Part shown: positions 45,410 to 54,730 of the stretch, piece by piece | How positions within the stretch are numbered: the first letter of the stretch is position 1 | Layout: every line of letters begins with the position of its first letter | Origin: Pseudoxanthomonas sp. PXM01 | Lineage (GTDB): Bacteria; Pseudomonadota; Gammaproteobacteria; Xanthomonadales; Xanthomonadaceae | Assembly: GCF_014851815.1 (NCBI RefSeq) | Contig: NZ_JACVAJ010000001.1 | Location: forward strand, 1,736,001-1,800,000 | Length of the DNA stretch: 64,000 bases | Direction: 5' to 3' | Notes under the pieces: generated by a model | Database searches by the model: none | The model's input: only the letters and a program-made list of their open reading frames with translations | What the model was told of the DNA's origin: nothing | Position numbers and translations under genes: made by a program

Positions 45410-46417
45410 ATGACCACCGCCAACGCTCTCCCGCAACCCAAGATCGCCGTCGTCGGCTACGGCAGCCAGGGCCGCGCGCATGCGCTGAACCTGCGCGACT
45501 CCGGTTTCGACGTCACCGTCGGTCTGCGCCCGGGCGGCCCGACCGAAGCGAAGGCACAGGCCGACGGCTTCGTGGTGAAGGCGGTGGCCGACGCGGTGAA
45601 GGACGCCGACCTGGTCGCCGTGCTGACCCCGGACATGGTGCAGAAGAAGCTCTACAACGACGTGCTGGCCCCGAACATGAAGCAGGGCGCGGTGCTGCTG
45701 TTCGCGCACGGCCTCAACGTCCACTTCGGCATGATCGAACCGCGCGCCGACCTGGACGTGGTGCTGGTCGCACCGAAGGGTCCGGGCGCACTGGTGCGCC
45801 GTGAGTACGAAATCGGCCGTGGCGTGCCCTGCATCTACGCCGTGCACCAGGACAAGAGCGGCAAGGCCGAGCAGTTCGCACTGGCCTACGCCGGCGGCCT
45901 GGGCGGCGCGCGCGCCAACATCATCAAGACCACCTTCAAGGAAGAGACCGAGACCGACCTGTTCGGCGAGCAGGCCGTGCTGTGCGGCGGCGCCTCCTCG
46001 CTGGTGCAGGCCGGCTTCGAGACGCTGGTGGAAGCCGGTTACCAGCCGGAAATCGCCTATTACGAAGTGCTGCACGAACTGAAGCTGATCGTCGACCTGT
46101 TCTACGAAGGCGGCATCACCCGCATGCTGGAGTTCATCTCCGAGACCGCGCAGTACGGCGACTTCGTCAGCGGTCCGCGCGTCATCGACGCGTCAGTCAA
46201 GGCGCGCATGAAGGACGTGCTGACCGACATCCAGAACGGCACCTTCACCCGCAACTGGCAGGCGGAGTACGACGCCGGCCTGCCGAACTACAAGAAGTTC
46301 CAGCAGGCCGACAAGGACCACCCGATCGAGAAGGTCGGCAAGGAACTGCGCGCCAAGATGGTGTGGCTGCAGGCCAACGCCCCGCAAGCGAAGACAGACG
46401 AGCAGGCCGCCGCATGA
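45410..46417 (+). CDS. ilvC: Ketol-acid reductoisomerase
   Basis: IlvC isomerises and reduces acetolactate and acetohydroxybutyrate with NADPH. The 335-residue class I enzyme has the nucleotide loop [19 protein letters not shown] (18-36), TPDMVQ, and the Mg-binding [16 protein letters not shown] region with CGG following. ATG 45410 is chosen as the first conserved Met. Its stop overlaps the next start (ATGA at 46414), coupling ilvC to the acetolactate synthase gene. Confidence 0.97.
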   Translation: MTTANALPQPKIAVVGYGSQGRAHALNLRDSGFDVTVGLRPGGPTEAKAQADGFVVKAVADAVKDADLVAVLTPDMVQKKLYNDVLAPNMKQGAVLLFAHGLNVHFGMIEPRADLDVVLVAPKGPGALVRREYEIGRGVPCIYAVHQDKSGKAEQFALAYAGGLGGARANIIKTTFKEETETDLFGEQAVLCGGASSLVQAGFETLVEAGYQPEIAYYEVLHELKLIVDLFYEGGITRMLEFISETAQYGDFVSGPRVIDASVKARMKDVLTDIQNGTFTRNWQAEYDAGLPNYKKFQQADKDHPIEKVGKELRAKMVWLQANAPQAKTDEQAAA

Positions 46418-48162
46418 ACGCCGCCGCGGCCACTGCCCCACGCAATGGCGCCCGCTGGCTGACCCGCGCCCTGGAAGCCGAGGGCGTGGACACGCTCTTC
46501 GGCTACCCGGGCGGCACCATCATGCCGTTCTACGACGCGCTGGTGGATTCCAACTTGAAGCACATCCTGGTGCGGCATGAGCAGGGCGCTGCACTGGCCG
46601 CGAACGGGTACGCCCGCGCCAGCGGCAAGGTCGGCGTGTGCGTGGCCACCTCCGGCCCCGGCGCATCGAACCTGGTGACCGGTATCGCCGACGCGATGCT
46701 GGACTCGGTGCCGATGGTCTGCCTGACCGGCCAGGTCGCCACCACGCTGATGGGCACCGACGCGTTCCAGGAGCTGGACGTGTTCGGCCTGACCCTGCCG
46801 ATCGTGAAGCACAGCTTCGTGGCCCGGCGCGTGGACGACCTGCCGGAGATGGTCCGCGAAGCGTTCCGCATCGCGCGCGAAGGCCGACCCGGCCCGGTGC
46901 TGATCGACCTGCCGAAGGATGTGCAGATGTCGGATGCCTCGCATCTGCCCGATCACGTGCCGGCCAGCGTCGATCCGGTGCCGGCACCGGAGGAGGCGAA
47001 GCTGGCAGATGCACTGGCTGCCATCGCCGGTGCGGAGAAGCCGGTGATCTACGGCGGCGGCGGCATCGGTCTGGCCGATGCGGTGGATGCGTTCCGCCAG
47101 TTTGTCGACGCCACCAGGATCCCCACCGTGCTGACCCTGCGCGGTCTGGGTGCCCTGCCCGCCGCCCATCCGCATTACCTGGGCATGCTGGGCATGCACG
47201 GCACGCGGGCCGCGAACATGGCGGTGCAGGAATCCGACCTGCTGATCGTGGTGGGTGCACGGTTCGACGACCGCGCCACCGGCAAGCTGGCCGAGTTCGC
47301 CCCGTTCGCCCGCGTGCTGCACATCGACGCCGATGCCTACGAGATCGGCAAGCTGCGCACCGCCGACATCGCGGTCCCGGGCGACGTCGCCGCCAGCCTG
47401 AAGGCGCTGGGCGCCGCGCGCAGCACCTGTGATGAATGGCGCAAGCGCTGCGTGGGCAACCGCGAGCGTTTCGGCTTCCGTTACGACGCACCCGGCACCG
47501 ACATCTACGCGCCCGGCCTGCTGAAGCGGCTGAGCGAAGTGGCACCGGCCGACACGATCATCGCCTGCGACGTGGGTCAGCATCAGATGTGGGTGGCGCA
47601 GCACTGCAAGTTCACCCATCCGCGCAACCACCTGACCAGCGGCGCGCTGGGCACGATGGGCTTCGGCCTGCCGGCCGCGATGGGCGCGCAATTCGCCTGT
47701 CCCGACCGCACCGTCGTCCTGGTCAATGGCGACGGCGGCTTCATGATGAACGTGCAGGAGTTGGCGACCATCGCCCGCTGCAAGCTGCCGGTGAAGATCG
47801 TGCTGATCGACAACAGCGCGCTGGGCATGGTGCGGCAGTGGCAGGAACTGTTCTTCGCCGAGCGCTACAGCGAGATCGATCTGTCCGACAACCCGGACTT
47901 CGCGGCGCTGGCGCGCGTGTTCGGTATTCCGGCCCACCACATCAGCCTGCGCGATGAAGTCGAGGGCGCCTTGGCCGACCTGCTGGCCCAACCCGGTCCC
48001 GCCCTGCTGCACGTCACCATCGACATCAAGGCGAATGTCTGGCCGCTGGTGCCGCCGAACCACGCCAACAGTTCGATGCTGGATGCCAATCCTGCGAAAC
48101 CATCCGCCGAGCCGGCCATCGCGGCCGACGGCCCGGAGAACAAGAATGCGTTACCGGCTTGA
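46414..48162 (+). CDS. ilvG: Acetolactate synthase large subunit
   Basis: The 582-residue TPP- and FAD-dependent enzyme makes acetolactate and acetohydroxybutyrate, the first common step for valine, leucine and isoleucine. [14 protein letters not shown] (about 29-42), the catalytic Glu in [14 protein letters not shown] and the TPP/Mg motif [16 protein letters not shown] are intact. The symbol follows the operon pattern of ilvG with a small IlvM-type subunit; ilvB would also be defensible. It overlaps ilvC by 4 bp and the ACT subunit by 17 bp. Confidence 0.94.
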   Translation: MNAAAATAPRNGARWLTRALEAEGVDTLFGYPGGTIMPFYDALVDSNLKHILVRHEQGAALAANGYARASGKVGVCVATSGPGASNLVTGIADAMLDSVPMVCLTGQVATTLMGTDAFQELDVFGLTLPIVKHSFVARRVDDLPEMVREAFRIAREGRPGPVLIDLPKDVQMSDASHLPDHVPASVDPVPAPEEAKLADALAAIAGAEKPVIYGGGGIGLADAVDAFRQFVDATRIPTVLTLRGLGALPAAHPHYLGMLGMHGTRAANMAVQESDLLIVVGARFDDRATGKLAEFAPFARVLHIDADAYEIGKLRTADIAVPGDVAASLKALGAARSTCDEWRKRCVGNRERFGFRYDAPGTDIYAPGLLKRLSEVAPADTIIACDVGQHQMWVAQHCKFTHPRNHLTSGALGTMGFGLPAAMGAQFACPDRTVVLVNGDGGFMMNVQELATIARCKLPVKIVLIDNSALGMVRQWQELFFAERYSEIDLSDNPDFAALARVFGIPAHHISLRDEVEGALADLLAQPGPALLHVTIDIKANVWPLVPPNHANSSMLDANPAKPSAEPAIAADGPENKNALPA

Positions 48163-48418
48163 ACTCAAGCTCAAACCTGCCGAGGGCGCACTGGTGCGCG
48201 TGCTGGGCATGATCGAGCGCCGTGGCTTCCCACCCCATGCGGTGCACGCCACCCATGACAGCGAAGGCCACTGGGCGCTGGCGCTGGTGATCGACAGCAC
48301 CCGCGCGCCGGAGACCCTGCGCCAGCAGTTGCTGAAGATCTACGATGTGGAGGAACTGTCCTTCAGCGCCGTGCAGGAGCTGAGCCGGGATAGCCGCCAC
48401 CAGGACCGCGCCGCATGA
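48146..48418 (+). CDS. ilvM: Acetolactate synthase small (ACT) subunit
   Basis: The 90-residue protein is a single ACT domain ([20 protein letters not shown], then MIERRGFPPHAVHAT). This matches the short IlvM type rather than the two-domain IlvN/IlvH. It would stabilise the large subunit and may give product feedback control. GGAGAAC lies before ATG 48146, inside the end of ilvG. Its stop overlaps the ATG of a 27-codon frame at 48415. Confidence 0.88.
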   Translation: MRYRLELKLKPAEGALVRVLGMIERRGFPPHAVHATHDSEGHWALALVIDSTRAPETLRQQLLKIYDVEELSFSAVQELSRDSRHQDRAA

Positions 48419-48490
48419 AGGCCGCACCCGCCAGCGCGGATGTTGCGGTCAGGAGGCGTCTTCTTCGAGATCAGCCGTTCGCGTGCCGCG

Positions 48491-49627
48491 ATGCCTGATG
48501 CCGGCCGCGCCTCCGCCAGCAACGAGCCCGACGTAGGCGACGTCGTCGTCACCGTGGCCGACGTGCTGGCGGCGCAGGCGCGGCTGCGTCGTTATCTGCC
48601 GCCGACGCCGTTGCACCACGCCGAGCGCTTCGGCGTGATGCTGAAGCTGGAAAACCTGCAGCGCACCGGATCGTACAAGGTCCGCGGCGCACTGAACGCC
48701 CTGCTGGCGGCGCGTGAGCGCGGCGACCATCGCCCGGTCATCGCGGCTTCCGCCGGCAACCACGCGCAGGGCCTGGCCTGGGCCGCCTACCGCCTGGGCG
48801 TGCAAGCCATCACGGTGATGCCGCATGGTGCGCCGGAGACGAAGATCGCCGGTGTTGCCCACTGGGGCGCCACGGTGCGCCAGCACGGCAACAGCTACGA
48901 CGAGGCATTCGCCTTCGCGAAGGAACTGGCCGAACAGAACGGCTACCGTTTCCTGTCCGCCTTCGACGATCCGGACGTGATCGCAGGCCAGGGCACGGTC
49001 GGCATCGAGATCGCCCCGCACGCGCCGGACGTGGTGATCGTGCCCATCGGCGGGGGCGGCCTGGCCTCCGGCGTCGCACTGGCGCTGAAGTCGCAGGGCG
49101 TCCGCGTCGTCGGCGCGCAGGTCGAAGGCGTGGATTCGATGATCCGTGCGATGAAGGGCGACGTCTCGCCCGTCGATCCCGTCGCGTCGCTGGCCGATGG
49201 CGTGCGCGTCAAGGTGCCCGGCTTCATCACACGCCGCCTATGCACGCAGCTGCTGGACGACGTGGTCACCGTGCGCGAGGCCGAGCTGCGCGAGACACTG
49301 GTGCGGCTGGCGTTGGAAGAGAACCTGATCGCCGAAGGTGCCGGCGCCCTGGCGCTGGCCGCCGGTCGCCGCGTGGCGGGCAAGCGCAAGTGCGCGGTGG
49401 TGTCAGGCGGTAACATTGACGCCACCGTCCTGGCGCAGCTGCTGTCCGACGTGCGCCCCCGGCCGCCGCGCAAGCCGCGCCGACGCGCCGCCGAGGGCGA
49501 GCCTGCGCTTGCCACCGGCCGCGGCAGTACGCGCGCGGCCACCCCGAAATCCCCCATCAAGACCGGCGCGCGCCGTATCGCGGTCGTCGCCCCGGAAACA
49601 GAAGTACACGAGGAATCCATCTGGTGA
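48491..49627 (+). CDS. ilvA: Threonine dehydratase, short form
   Basis: The PLP enzyme converts threonine to 2-ketobutyrate, the isoleucine-specific entry step. The catalytic Lys63 sits in [12 protein letters not shown], with [10 protein letters not shown] and the phosphate-binding GGGGLASG further on. At 378 residues it lacks the C-terminal regulatory ACT-like domains of E. coli IlvA; after about 320 there is only an Arg/Pro/Ala-rich tail. ATG 48491 has no good ribosome site; AGGAGG lies 35 bp upstream, and an ATG at 48440 in the same frame is an alternative. Its stop overlaps the leuA GTG. Confidence 0.88.
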   Translation: MPDAGRASASNEPDVGDVVVTVADVLAAQARLRRYLPPTPLHHAERFGVMLKLENLQRTGSYKVRGALNALLAARERGDHRPVIAASAGNHAQGLAWAAYRLGVQAITVMPHGAPETKIAGVAHWGATVRQHGNSYDEAFAFAKELAEQNGYRFLSAFDDPDVIAGQGTVGIEIAPHAPDVVIVPIGGGGLASGVALALKSQGVRVVGAQVEGVDSMIRAMKGDVSPVDPVASLADGVRVKVPGFITRRLCTQLLDDVVTVREAELRETLVRLALEENLIAEGAGALALAAGRRVAGKRKCAVVSGGNIDATVLAQLLSDVRPRPPRKPRRRAAEGEPALATGRGSTRAATPKSPIKTGARRIAVVAPETEVHEESIW

Positions 49628-51174
49628 ACACGACCATTCCCACCCCCGCGCAGATCCGAATTTTCGACACCACGCTGCGCGATGGCGAACAGTCCCCCGG
49701 CTGCAGCATGACGCCGCAGCAGAAGCTGGTGATGGCCCGCGGTCTCGCCGACCTGGGCGTGGACATCATCGAGACCGGCTTCCCGGCCAGCTCACAGTCC
49801 GACCGCGAAGCGCATGCGCTGATCGCCCGTGATCTGCGCGACACCACGCTCGCGGTGCTGTCGCGCTGCCTGCCCGGCGACATCGAGACCTCGCTGCGCA
49901 CGCTGTCGGCCTCCGCGAAGCCGCGCCTGCACCTGTTCCTGTCGACCAGCCCGCTGCACCGCGAGCACAAGCTCCGCATGAGCCGCGAGCAGGTGCTGCA
50001 GTCGATCGACACGCACGTGCGGCTGGCGCGCGGTCATGTCGACGAGATCGAGTTTTCGGCCGAAGACGCGACCCGCACCGAAGAGGACTTCCTGCACCAG
50101 GCCATCGCCACGGCCATCGCCGCCGGGGCCACCACCATCAACCTGCCGGACACCGTGGGCTTCACCACGCCCGAGGAGATCCGCGCCATGTTCGAGCGCG
50201 CGATCGCCAAGGTGCCGGGCGCCGGCAACGTCGTCTTCAGTGCGCACTGCCACAACGACTTGGGCCTGGCCGTGGCCAACTCGCTGGCCGCGATCGAAGG
50301 CGGTGCGCGGCAGGTCGAAGGTTCGATCAACGGTATCGGCGAGCGCGCGGGCAACTGCGCCATCGAAGAGCTGGTGATGGCGCTGAAGGTACGCAACGCC
50401 TTCTACAACCTGGACACGCGCATCGACACGCGCCGCATCGTGCCGACGTCGCAACTGCTGTCGCGCCTGGTCGGCATGCCGGTGCAGCGCAACAAGGCCA
50501 TCGTCGGCGCCAATGCCTTCGCCCACGAGTCCGGCATCCACCAGCACGGCATGCTGCGCCACCGCGGCACCTACGAGATCATGCAGCCGCAGGACGTGGG
50601 CTGGCCGTCGTCGCAGATGGTGCTGGGCCGCCACAGCGGCCGCGCCGCGGTCGAGCAGCGCCTGCGCGCGCTGGGTTACTGGCTGGAAGAGGACGAGCTG
50701 AAGCTGGTGTTCGAGCAGTTCAAGGCGCTGTGCGAGAAGCAGCGCGTAGTCGGCGACGCCGACCTGCAGGAGTTGATGCAGGACGCCGCGGTGAGCGACG
50801 GCTACCGCCTGGCGTCGATGACCATCAGCGACGTCGGCAGCCGCGCGAACGCGCTGGTCGAACTGTCCGATCCCGACGGCAACCGCGTCTCCGAGACCGC
50901 ACAGGGCAACGGCCCGGTCGATGCGCTGTTCAGCGCACTGGCCGCCGCCACCGGCGTGCAACTGCAACTGGAAAGCTACCAGGTGCACAGCGTGGGCATC
51001 GGCGCGGACGCACGCGGCGAAGCCAGCCTCTCGGTGCGCTGCGACGGCGAGGAGTACGAAGGCACCGGCACCAGCAAGGACATCATCGAAGCCAGCGCGC
51101 TGGCCTGGCTGGACGTGGCCAACCGCCTGCTGCGCCAGCGCCGCATCGAACAACAGGAAGCGGCCGCGGCTTGA
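49624..51174 (+). CDS. leuA: 2-isopropylmalate synthase
   Basis: LeuA joins acetyl-CoA and 2-ketoisovalerate, the first committed leucine step. The 516-residue protein has the catalytic-metal motif [31 protein letters not shown], and the C-terminal LeuA regulatory dimer domain from about 385 that binds leucine. The start is GTG 49624 with GAGGAA upstream, and it overlaps the ilvA stop (GTGA). The full-length regulatory domain means leucine feedback is probably retained, unlike in the short IlvA. Confidence 0.96.
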   Translation: MNTTIPTPAQIRIFDTTLRDGEQSPGCSMTPQQKLVMARGLADLGVDIIETGFPASSQSDREAHALIARDLRDTTLAVLSRCLPGDIETSLRTLSASAKPRLHLFLSTSPLHREHKLRMSREQVLQSIDTHVRLARGHVDEIEFSAEDATRTEEDFLHQAIATAIAAGATTINLPDTVGFTTPEEIRAMFERAIAKVPGAGNVVFSAHCHNDLGLAVANSLAAIEGGARQVEGSINGIGERAGNCAIEELVMALKVRNAFYNLDTRIDTRRIVPTSQLLSRLVGMPVQRNKAIVGANAFAHESGIHQHGMLRHRGTYEIMQPQDVGWPSSQMVLGRHSGRAAVEQRLRALGYWLEEDELKLVFEQFKALCEKQRVVGDADLQELMQDAAVSDGYRLASMTISDVGSRANALVELSDPDGNRVSETAQGNGPVDALFSALAAATGVQLQLESYQVHSVGIGADARGEASLSVRCDGEEYEGTGTSKDIIEASALAWLDVANRLLRQRRIEQQEAAAA

Positions 51175-51216
51175 GCCGCGTGCCACATCCCTTTCCCACG
51201 TAGCTCCGGATTCCGC

Positions 51217-52638
51217 ATGACCGCGCCACGCACCCTGTTCGACAAACTGTGGGATGCCCACGTCGTCGTCCCCGAGACCGACACCGCTCCCGCCGTGCTG
51301 TATATCGACCTGCACCTGATCCACGAGGTCACTTCGCCGCAGGCCTTCACCGAGCTCGCCGCGCGCGGGCTGTCGCCACGCCGCCCGGACCGCACCAAGG
51401 CGACGATGGACCACTCCACGCCGACCCTGCCCGCCGGTCCCGACGGCAAGCTGCCGTACTACACCCAGGCTGCGGAAACGCAGGTCGAGACGCTGGCGCG
51501 CAACTGCGCCGCGCACGGCATCGAGCTGTTCGACATGGCCTCGCCGAACCGCGGCATCGTCCACGTCATCGCACCGGAACAGGGCTTCACCCTGCCCGGC
51601 ATGACCATCGTGTGCGGCGACAGCCACACCAGCACGCATGGCGCGTTCGGTTCGCTGGCGTTCGGCATCGGCACCAGCGAGGTCGGCCACGTGCTCGCCA
51701 CGCAGTGCCTGCTGCAGCGCAAGCCGAAGACCATGGCGATCACCGTCGACGGTGCGGTCGCGCCGGGCGTCGGCGCCAAGGACATCGTGCTGCACGTGAT
51801 CGGGGTGATCGGCGTGAACGGCGGCACCGGCCATGTCATCGAGTTCCGGGGCAGCGCCATCGAGGCGCTCGACATGGAGCAGCGCATGACCCTGTGCAAC
51901 ATGTCGATCGAAGCCGGCGCACGCGCCGGCATGGTGGCGCCCGACCAGACCACGTTCGACTGGGTCGCCAACACGCCACGCGGACCGAAAGGCGAGGCCT
52001 TCGAAACTGCCATCGCCTACTGGAAGACCCTGCGCAGCGAGGACGGCGCGACATTCGACGCTGAGGTACGCATCGATGCCGCCGACATCCGCCCGACGCT
52101 GACCTGGGGCACGCATCCTGGCACCGCGATCGCGGTGGACGCACCGATTCCCGCGCCGGTCGACGCCGCCGCGCAGAAGGGCCTGGACTACATGCACCTG
52201 AGTGCCGGCAGCGCGCTGGAAGGCACCCCCGTCGACGTGGTGTTCGTCGGCTCCTGCACCAACGGCCGCCTGCGCGACATGCGCGAAGTGGCGCAGGTGC
52301 TGCGCGGCCGCAAGGTCGCCGCAGGCGTGCGCATGCTGGTGGTGCCGGGCTCGGAGATCGTCAAGCGCGAAGCCGAGGCCGAAGGCATCGACCAGGTCGT
52401 GCGCGACGCCGGTGCCGAATGGCGCGAACCGGGCTGTTCGATGTGCATCGCGATGAACGGCGATCTGGTGGCGCCGGGCCAGCTGGCGGTGAGCACCAGC
52501 AACCGCAACTTCGAAGGGCGCCAGGGTCCCGGCGCGCGCACGCTGCTGGCCTCGCCGCTGACGGCGGCATGGGCCGCGGTGAACGGACGCGTCAGCGATC
52601 CGCGTGACCTGTTCGACGACCAGAAGGCGGTGGCGTGA
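51217..52638 (+). CDS. leuC: 3-isopropylmalate dehydratase large subunit
   Basis: LeuC with LeuD interconverts 2- and 3-isopropylmalate. The 473-residue aconitase-family subunit has the three cluster Cys in [10 protein letters not shown] and [10 protein letters not shown]. It also shows [10 protein letters not shown] at the N-terminus and [12 protein letters not shown]. It begins 42 bp after leuA, the largest gap in the operon. Its stop overlaps the leuD start by one base (TGATG). Confidence 0.96.
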   Translation: MTAPRTLFDKLWDAHVVVPETDTAPAVLYIDLHLIHEVTSPQAFTELAARGLSPRRPDRTKATMDHSTPTLPAGPDGKLPYYTQAAETQVETLARNCAAHGIELFDMASPNRGIVHVIAPEQGFTLPGMTIVCGDSHTSTHGAFGSLAFGIGTSEVGHVLATQCLLQRKPKTMAITVDGAVAPGVGAKDIVLHVIGVIGVNGGTGHVIEFRGSAIEALDMEQRMTLCNMSIEAGARAGMVAPDQTTFDWVANTPRGPKGEAFETAIAYWKTLRSEDGATFDAEVRIDAADIRPTLTWGTHPGTAIAVDAPIPAPVDAAAQKGLDYMHLSAGSALEGTPVDVVFVGSCTNGRLRDMREVAQVLRGRKVAAGVRMLVVPGSEIVKREAEAEGIDQVVRDAGAEWREPGCSMCIAMNGDLVAPGQLAVSTSNRNFEGRQGPGARTLLASPLTAAWAAVNGRVSDPRDLFDDQKAVA

Positions 52639-53219
52639 TGGCCGGGTTCAACGAAGTGCGCTCGAAGAGCGTGGTGCTGGCGCAGACCAACATCGACACC
52701 GACCAGATCATCCCCGCGCGTTTCCTATCGACGACCGAGCGCGCCGGCCTGGGCAAGAACGCGTTCAACGACTGGCGCTGGCAGGCCGACGGCGCGCCGA
52801 ACCCGGCGTTCCCGTTCAACCAGCCGGAGAACGCCGGCCGCAAGATCCTGTTGGCCGGCCGCAACTTCGGCTGCGGCTCCTCCCGCGAGCACGCGCCGTG
52901 GGCGCTGACCGATCTGGGCCTGCGCGCCATCGTCAGCAGCGAGATCGCCGACATCTTCCGCAACAACAGCCTGAAGAACGGGCTGGTGCCCGTCGTGCTG
53001 CCGGAAGAGGCGGTGCAGTCGCTGATGCAGCGGCCGGACGACGAACTGGTCGTCGACGTCGCTGCCAAGGAACTGCGCACGCCGGGCGGCGCCGTCTTCT
53101 CCTTCCCGCTCGACGCCTTCGCGCAGACCTGCCTGTTGCAGGGCGTCGACGAACTGGGCTACCTGCTGGCCCGCCACACCGACATCGAACGCTACGAGGC
53201 CACCCGCCATGCACGCTGA
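52638..53219 (+). CDS. leuD: 3-isopropylmalate dehydratase small subunit
   Basis: The 193-residue swivel subunit shows [15 protein letters not shown], the substrate-binding [17 protein letters not shown] near 75-91 and [15 protein letters not shown]. Length and order match LeuD. ATG 52638 is used; a GTG one codon earlier is possible. It overlaps leuB by 11 bp. Confidence 0.95.
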   Translation: MAGFNEVRSKSVVLAQTNIDTDQIIPARFLSTTERAGLGKNAFNDWRWQADGAPNPAFPFNQPENAGRKILLAGRNFGCGSSREHAPWALTDLGLRAIVSSEIADIFRNNSLKNGLVPVVLPEEAVQSLMQRPDDELVVDVAAKELRTPGGAVFSFPLDAFAQTCLLQGVDELGYLLARHTDIERYEATRHAR

Positions 53220-54297
53220 TATCGCCGTACTGCCCGGGGACGGCATCGGTCCCGAAGTCACCGCCGCCGCCGTCACCGTGCTGCGCACCCTGGCACGCCG
53301 CCACGGCCACACCTTCGATTTCCACGAGTACGACATCGGCGGCATCGCCATCGACCGGCACGGCGAACCGCTGCCGCAAGCCACGCTGCAGGGCTGCCAG
53401 CAGGCGAACGCGGTGCTGCTGGGCGCGGTGGGTGGCCCGAAGTGGTCGGACCCTAACGCGAAAGTGCGTCCGGAACAGGGCCTGCTGGCGCTGCGCAAGG
53501 GCCTGGGCCTGTTCGCCAATCTGCGCCCGGTGCGCCCGCATCCTGCCGCGCTGAACGCGTCGCCGATCAAGCCGCACCTGCTGACCGGCGTGGACATCGT
53601 GGTCGTGCGCGAACTCACCGGCGGCATCTACTTCGGCGAGAAGACCCGCGATGCGCGCGGCGCCAGCGACCTGTGCAGCTACAGCGTCACCGAGATCGAG
53701 CGCGTCGTGCGCAGCGCGTTCAAGCTGGCGCGCCAGCGTCGCAGCCAGCTGGTATCGGTCGACAAGGCCAACGTGCTGGAGACCTCGCGCCTGTGGCGCG
53801 ACGTCGCCACCCGCATCGGCCGCGAGGAGTTCCCCGACGTGAAGCTGGAACACCAGCTGGTCGATTCGATGGCGATGCACCTGCTCGCCAAGCCGCGTGA
53901 GTACGACGTGATCGTCACCGAGAACATGTTCGGGGACATCCTCACCGACGAGGCCTCGATGCTGGCCGGCTCGCTGGGCCTGCTGCCGTCGGCCTCGCTG
54001 GGCGACGGCAAGGTCGGCCTGTACGAGCCGATCCACGGCTCGGCGCCGGACATCGCCGGCAAGGGAGTCGCCAATCCCTACGCGACGATCCTGAGCTGTG
54101 CACTGCTGCTGCGCCATTCGCTGGGCCTGCACGAGGAAGCGGACTGCATCGAGCGCGCCGTCGATGGTGCGCTCAACGCACAAGTGTTCACCAACGACCT
54201 CGCGACGGCCGGCCGCGGCGTGTCCACGCAAGTCGCGACGCAGGCCGTGCTGGAGCAGATGCAGGCACGCTGCTACGTGGCGGAGCTGCGCGACTGA
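53209..54297 (+). CDS. leuB: 3-isopropylmalate dehydrogenase
   Basis: LeuB oxidises and decarboxylates 3-isopropylmalate to 2-ketoisocaproate with NAD+. The 362-residue protein has [10 protein letters not shown] at the N-terminus, [11 protein letters not shown], and the Mg/NAD region [20 protein letters not shown]. The last gene of the operon, it begins inside leuD. A large hairpin at 54301-54358 follows its stop. Confidence 0.96.
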   Translation: MHADIAVLPGDGIGPEVTAAAVTVLRTLARRHGHTFDFHEYDIGGIAIDRHGEPLPQATLQGCQQANAVLLGAVGGPKWSDPNAKVRPEQGLLALRKGLGLFANLRPVRPHPAALNASPIKPHLLTGVDIVVVRELTGGIYFGEKTRDARGASDLCSYSVTEIERVVRSAFKLARQRRSQLVSVDKANVLETSRLWRDVATRIGREEFPDVKLEHQLVDSMAMHLLAKPREYDVIVTENMFGDILTDEASMLAGSLGLLPSASLGDGKVGLYEPIHGSAPDIAGKGVANPYATILSCALLLRHSLGLHEEADCIERAVDGALNAQVFTNDLATAGRGVSTQVATQAVLEQMQARCYVAELRD

Positions 54298-54300
54298 GGC

Positions 54301-54358
54301 GTGCGTGACCTGATCGCGGCATCCCCTGCGTTGACTCGGATGCAGGGGATGCACGCAC
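54301..54358 (+). terminator. Large hairpin after leuB
   Basis: GCATCCCCTGC (54319-54329) pairs with GCAGGGGATGC (54342-54352), extended outside by GTGCGT/ACGCAC. No T tract follows, so it may stabilise the operon's 3' end more than terminate. Confidence 0.5.
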
Positions 54359-54370
54359 AGGACAGGCACG

Positions 54371-54703
54371 ATGCCCACGACGCAGATCGAGAAGTACCAC
54401 GTCATCTATTCCGCCAACACGTTCCGCCGCCGCATCGGCCTGATGGCCGGTGGCGCCTACATCGGCCAGCTGGTGTTCCATGCCAACGGTGCGGCGCTGC
54501 CCGCCGACGGCCTCAACGGCACGCAGCCGCAGCTGAACTACCACCTGGACGACTTCCAGAACTGCATCGACCTGCTGCGCAACGAGAAGCCGGTCTACCT
54601 GCTGTACAACGGCAGTGGCGGCGGCTTCGAGAATGCGTTGACGACCGATCCGGAAACCGTGGGTGAAGGCGAAACCGGCGGACTCCGTTTCGCAGGCCGC
54701 TGA
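54371..54703 (+). CDS. Conserved small protein of unknown function
   Basis: The 110-residue protein has no signal peptide. It has a compact, likely alpha/beta sequence (EKYHVIYSANTFRRRIGLMA, then NYHLDDFQNCIDLLRNEKPV and YLLYNGSGGGFEN). I do not recognise the family. It starts 73 bp after leuB, past the hairpin, and converges with the diguanylate cyclase gene. Confidence 0.7.
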   Translation: MPTTQIEKYHVIYSANTFRRRIGLMAGGAYIGQLVFHANGAALPADGLNGTQPQLNYHLDDFQNCIDLLRNEKPVYLLYNGSGGGFENALTTDPETVGEGETGGLRFAGR

Positions 54704-54730
54704 CCACGGTGCCACGTCGACGCAGATGCG

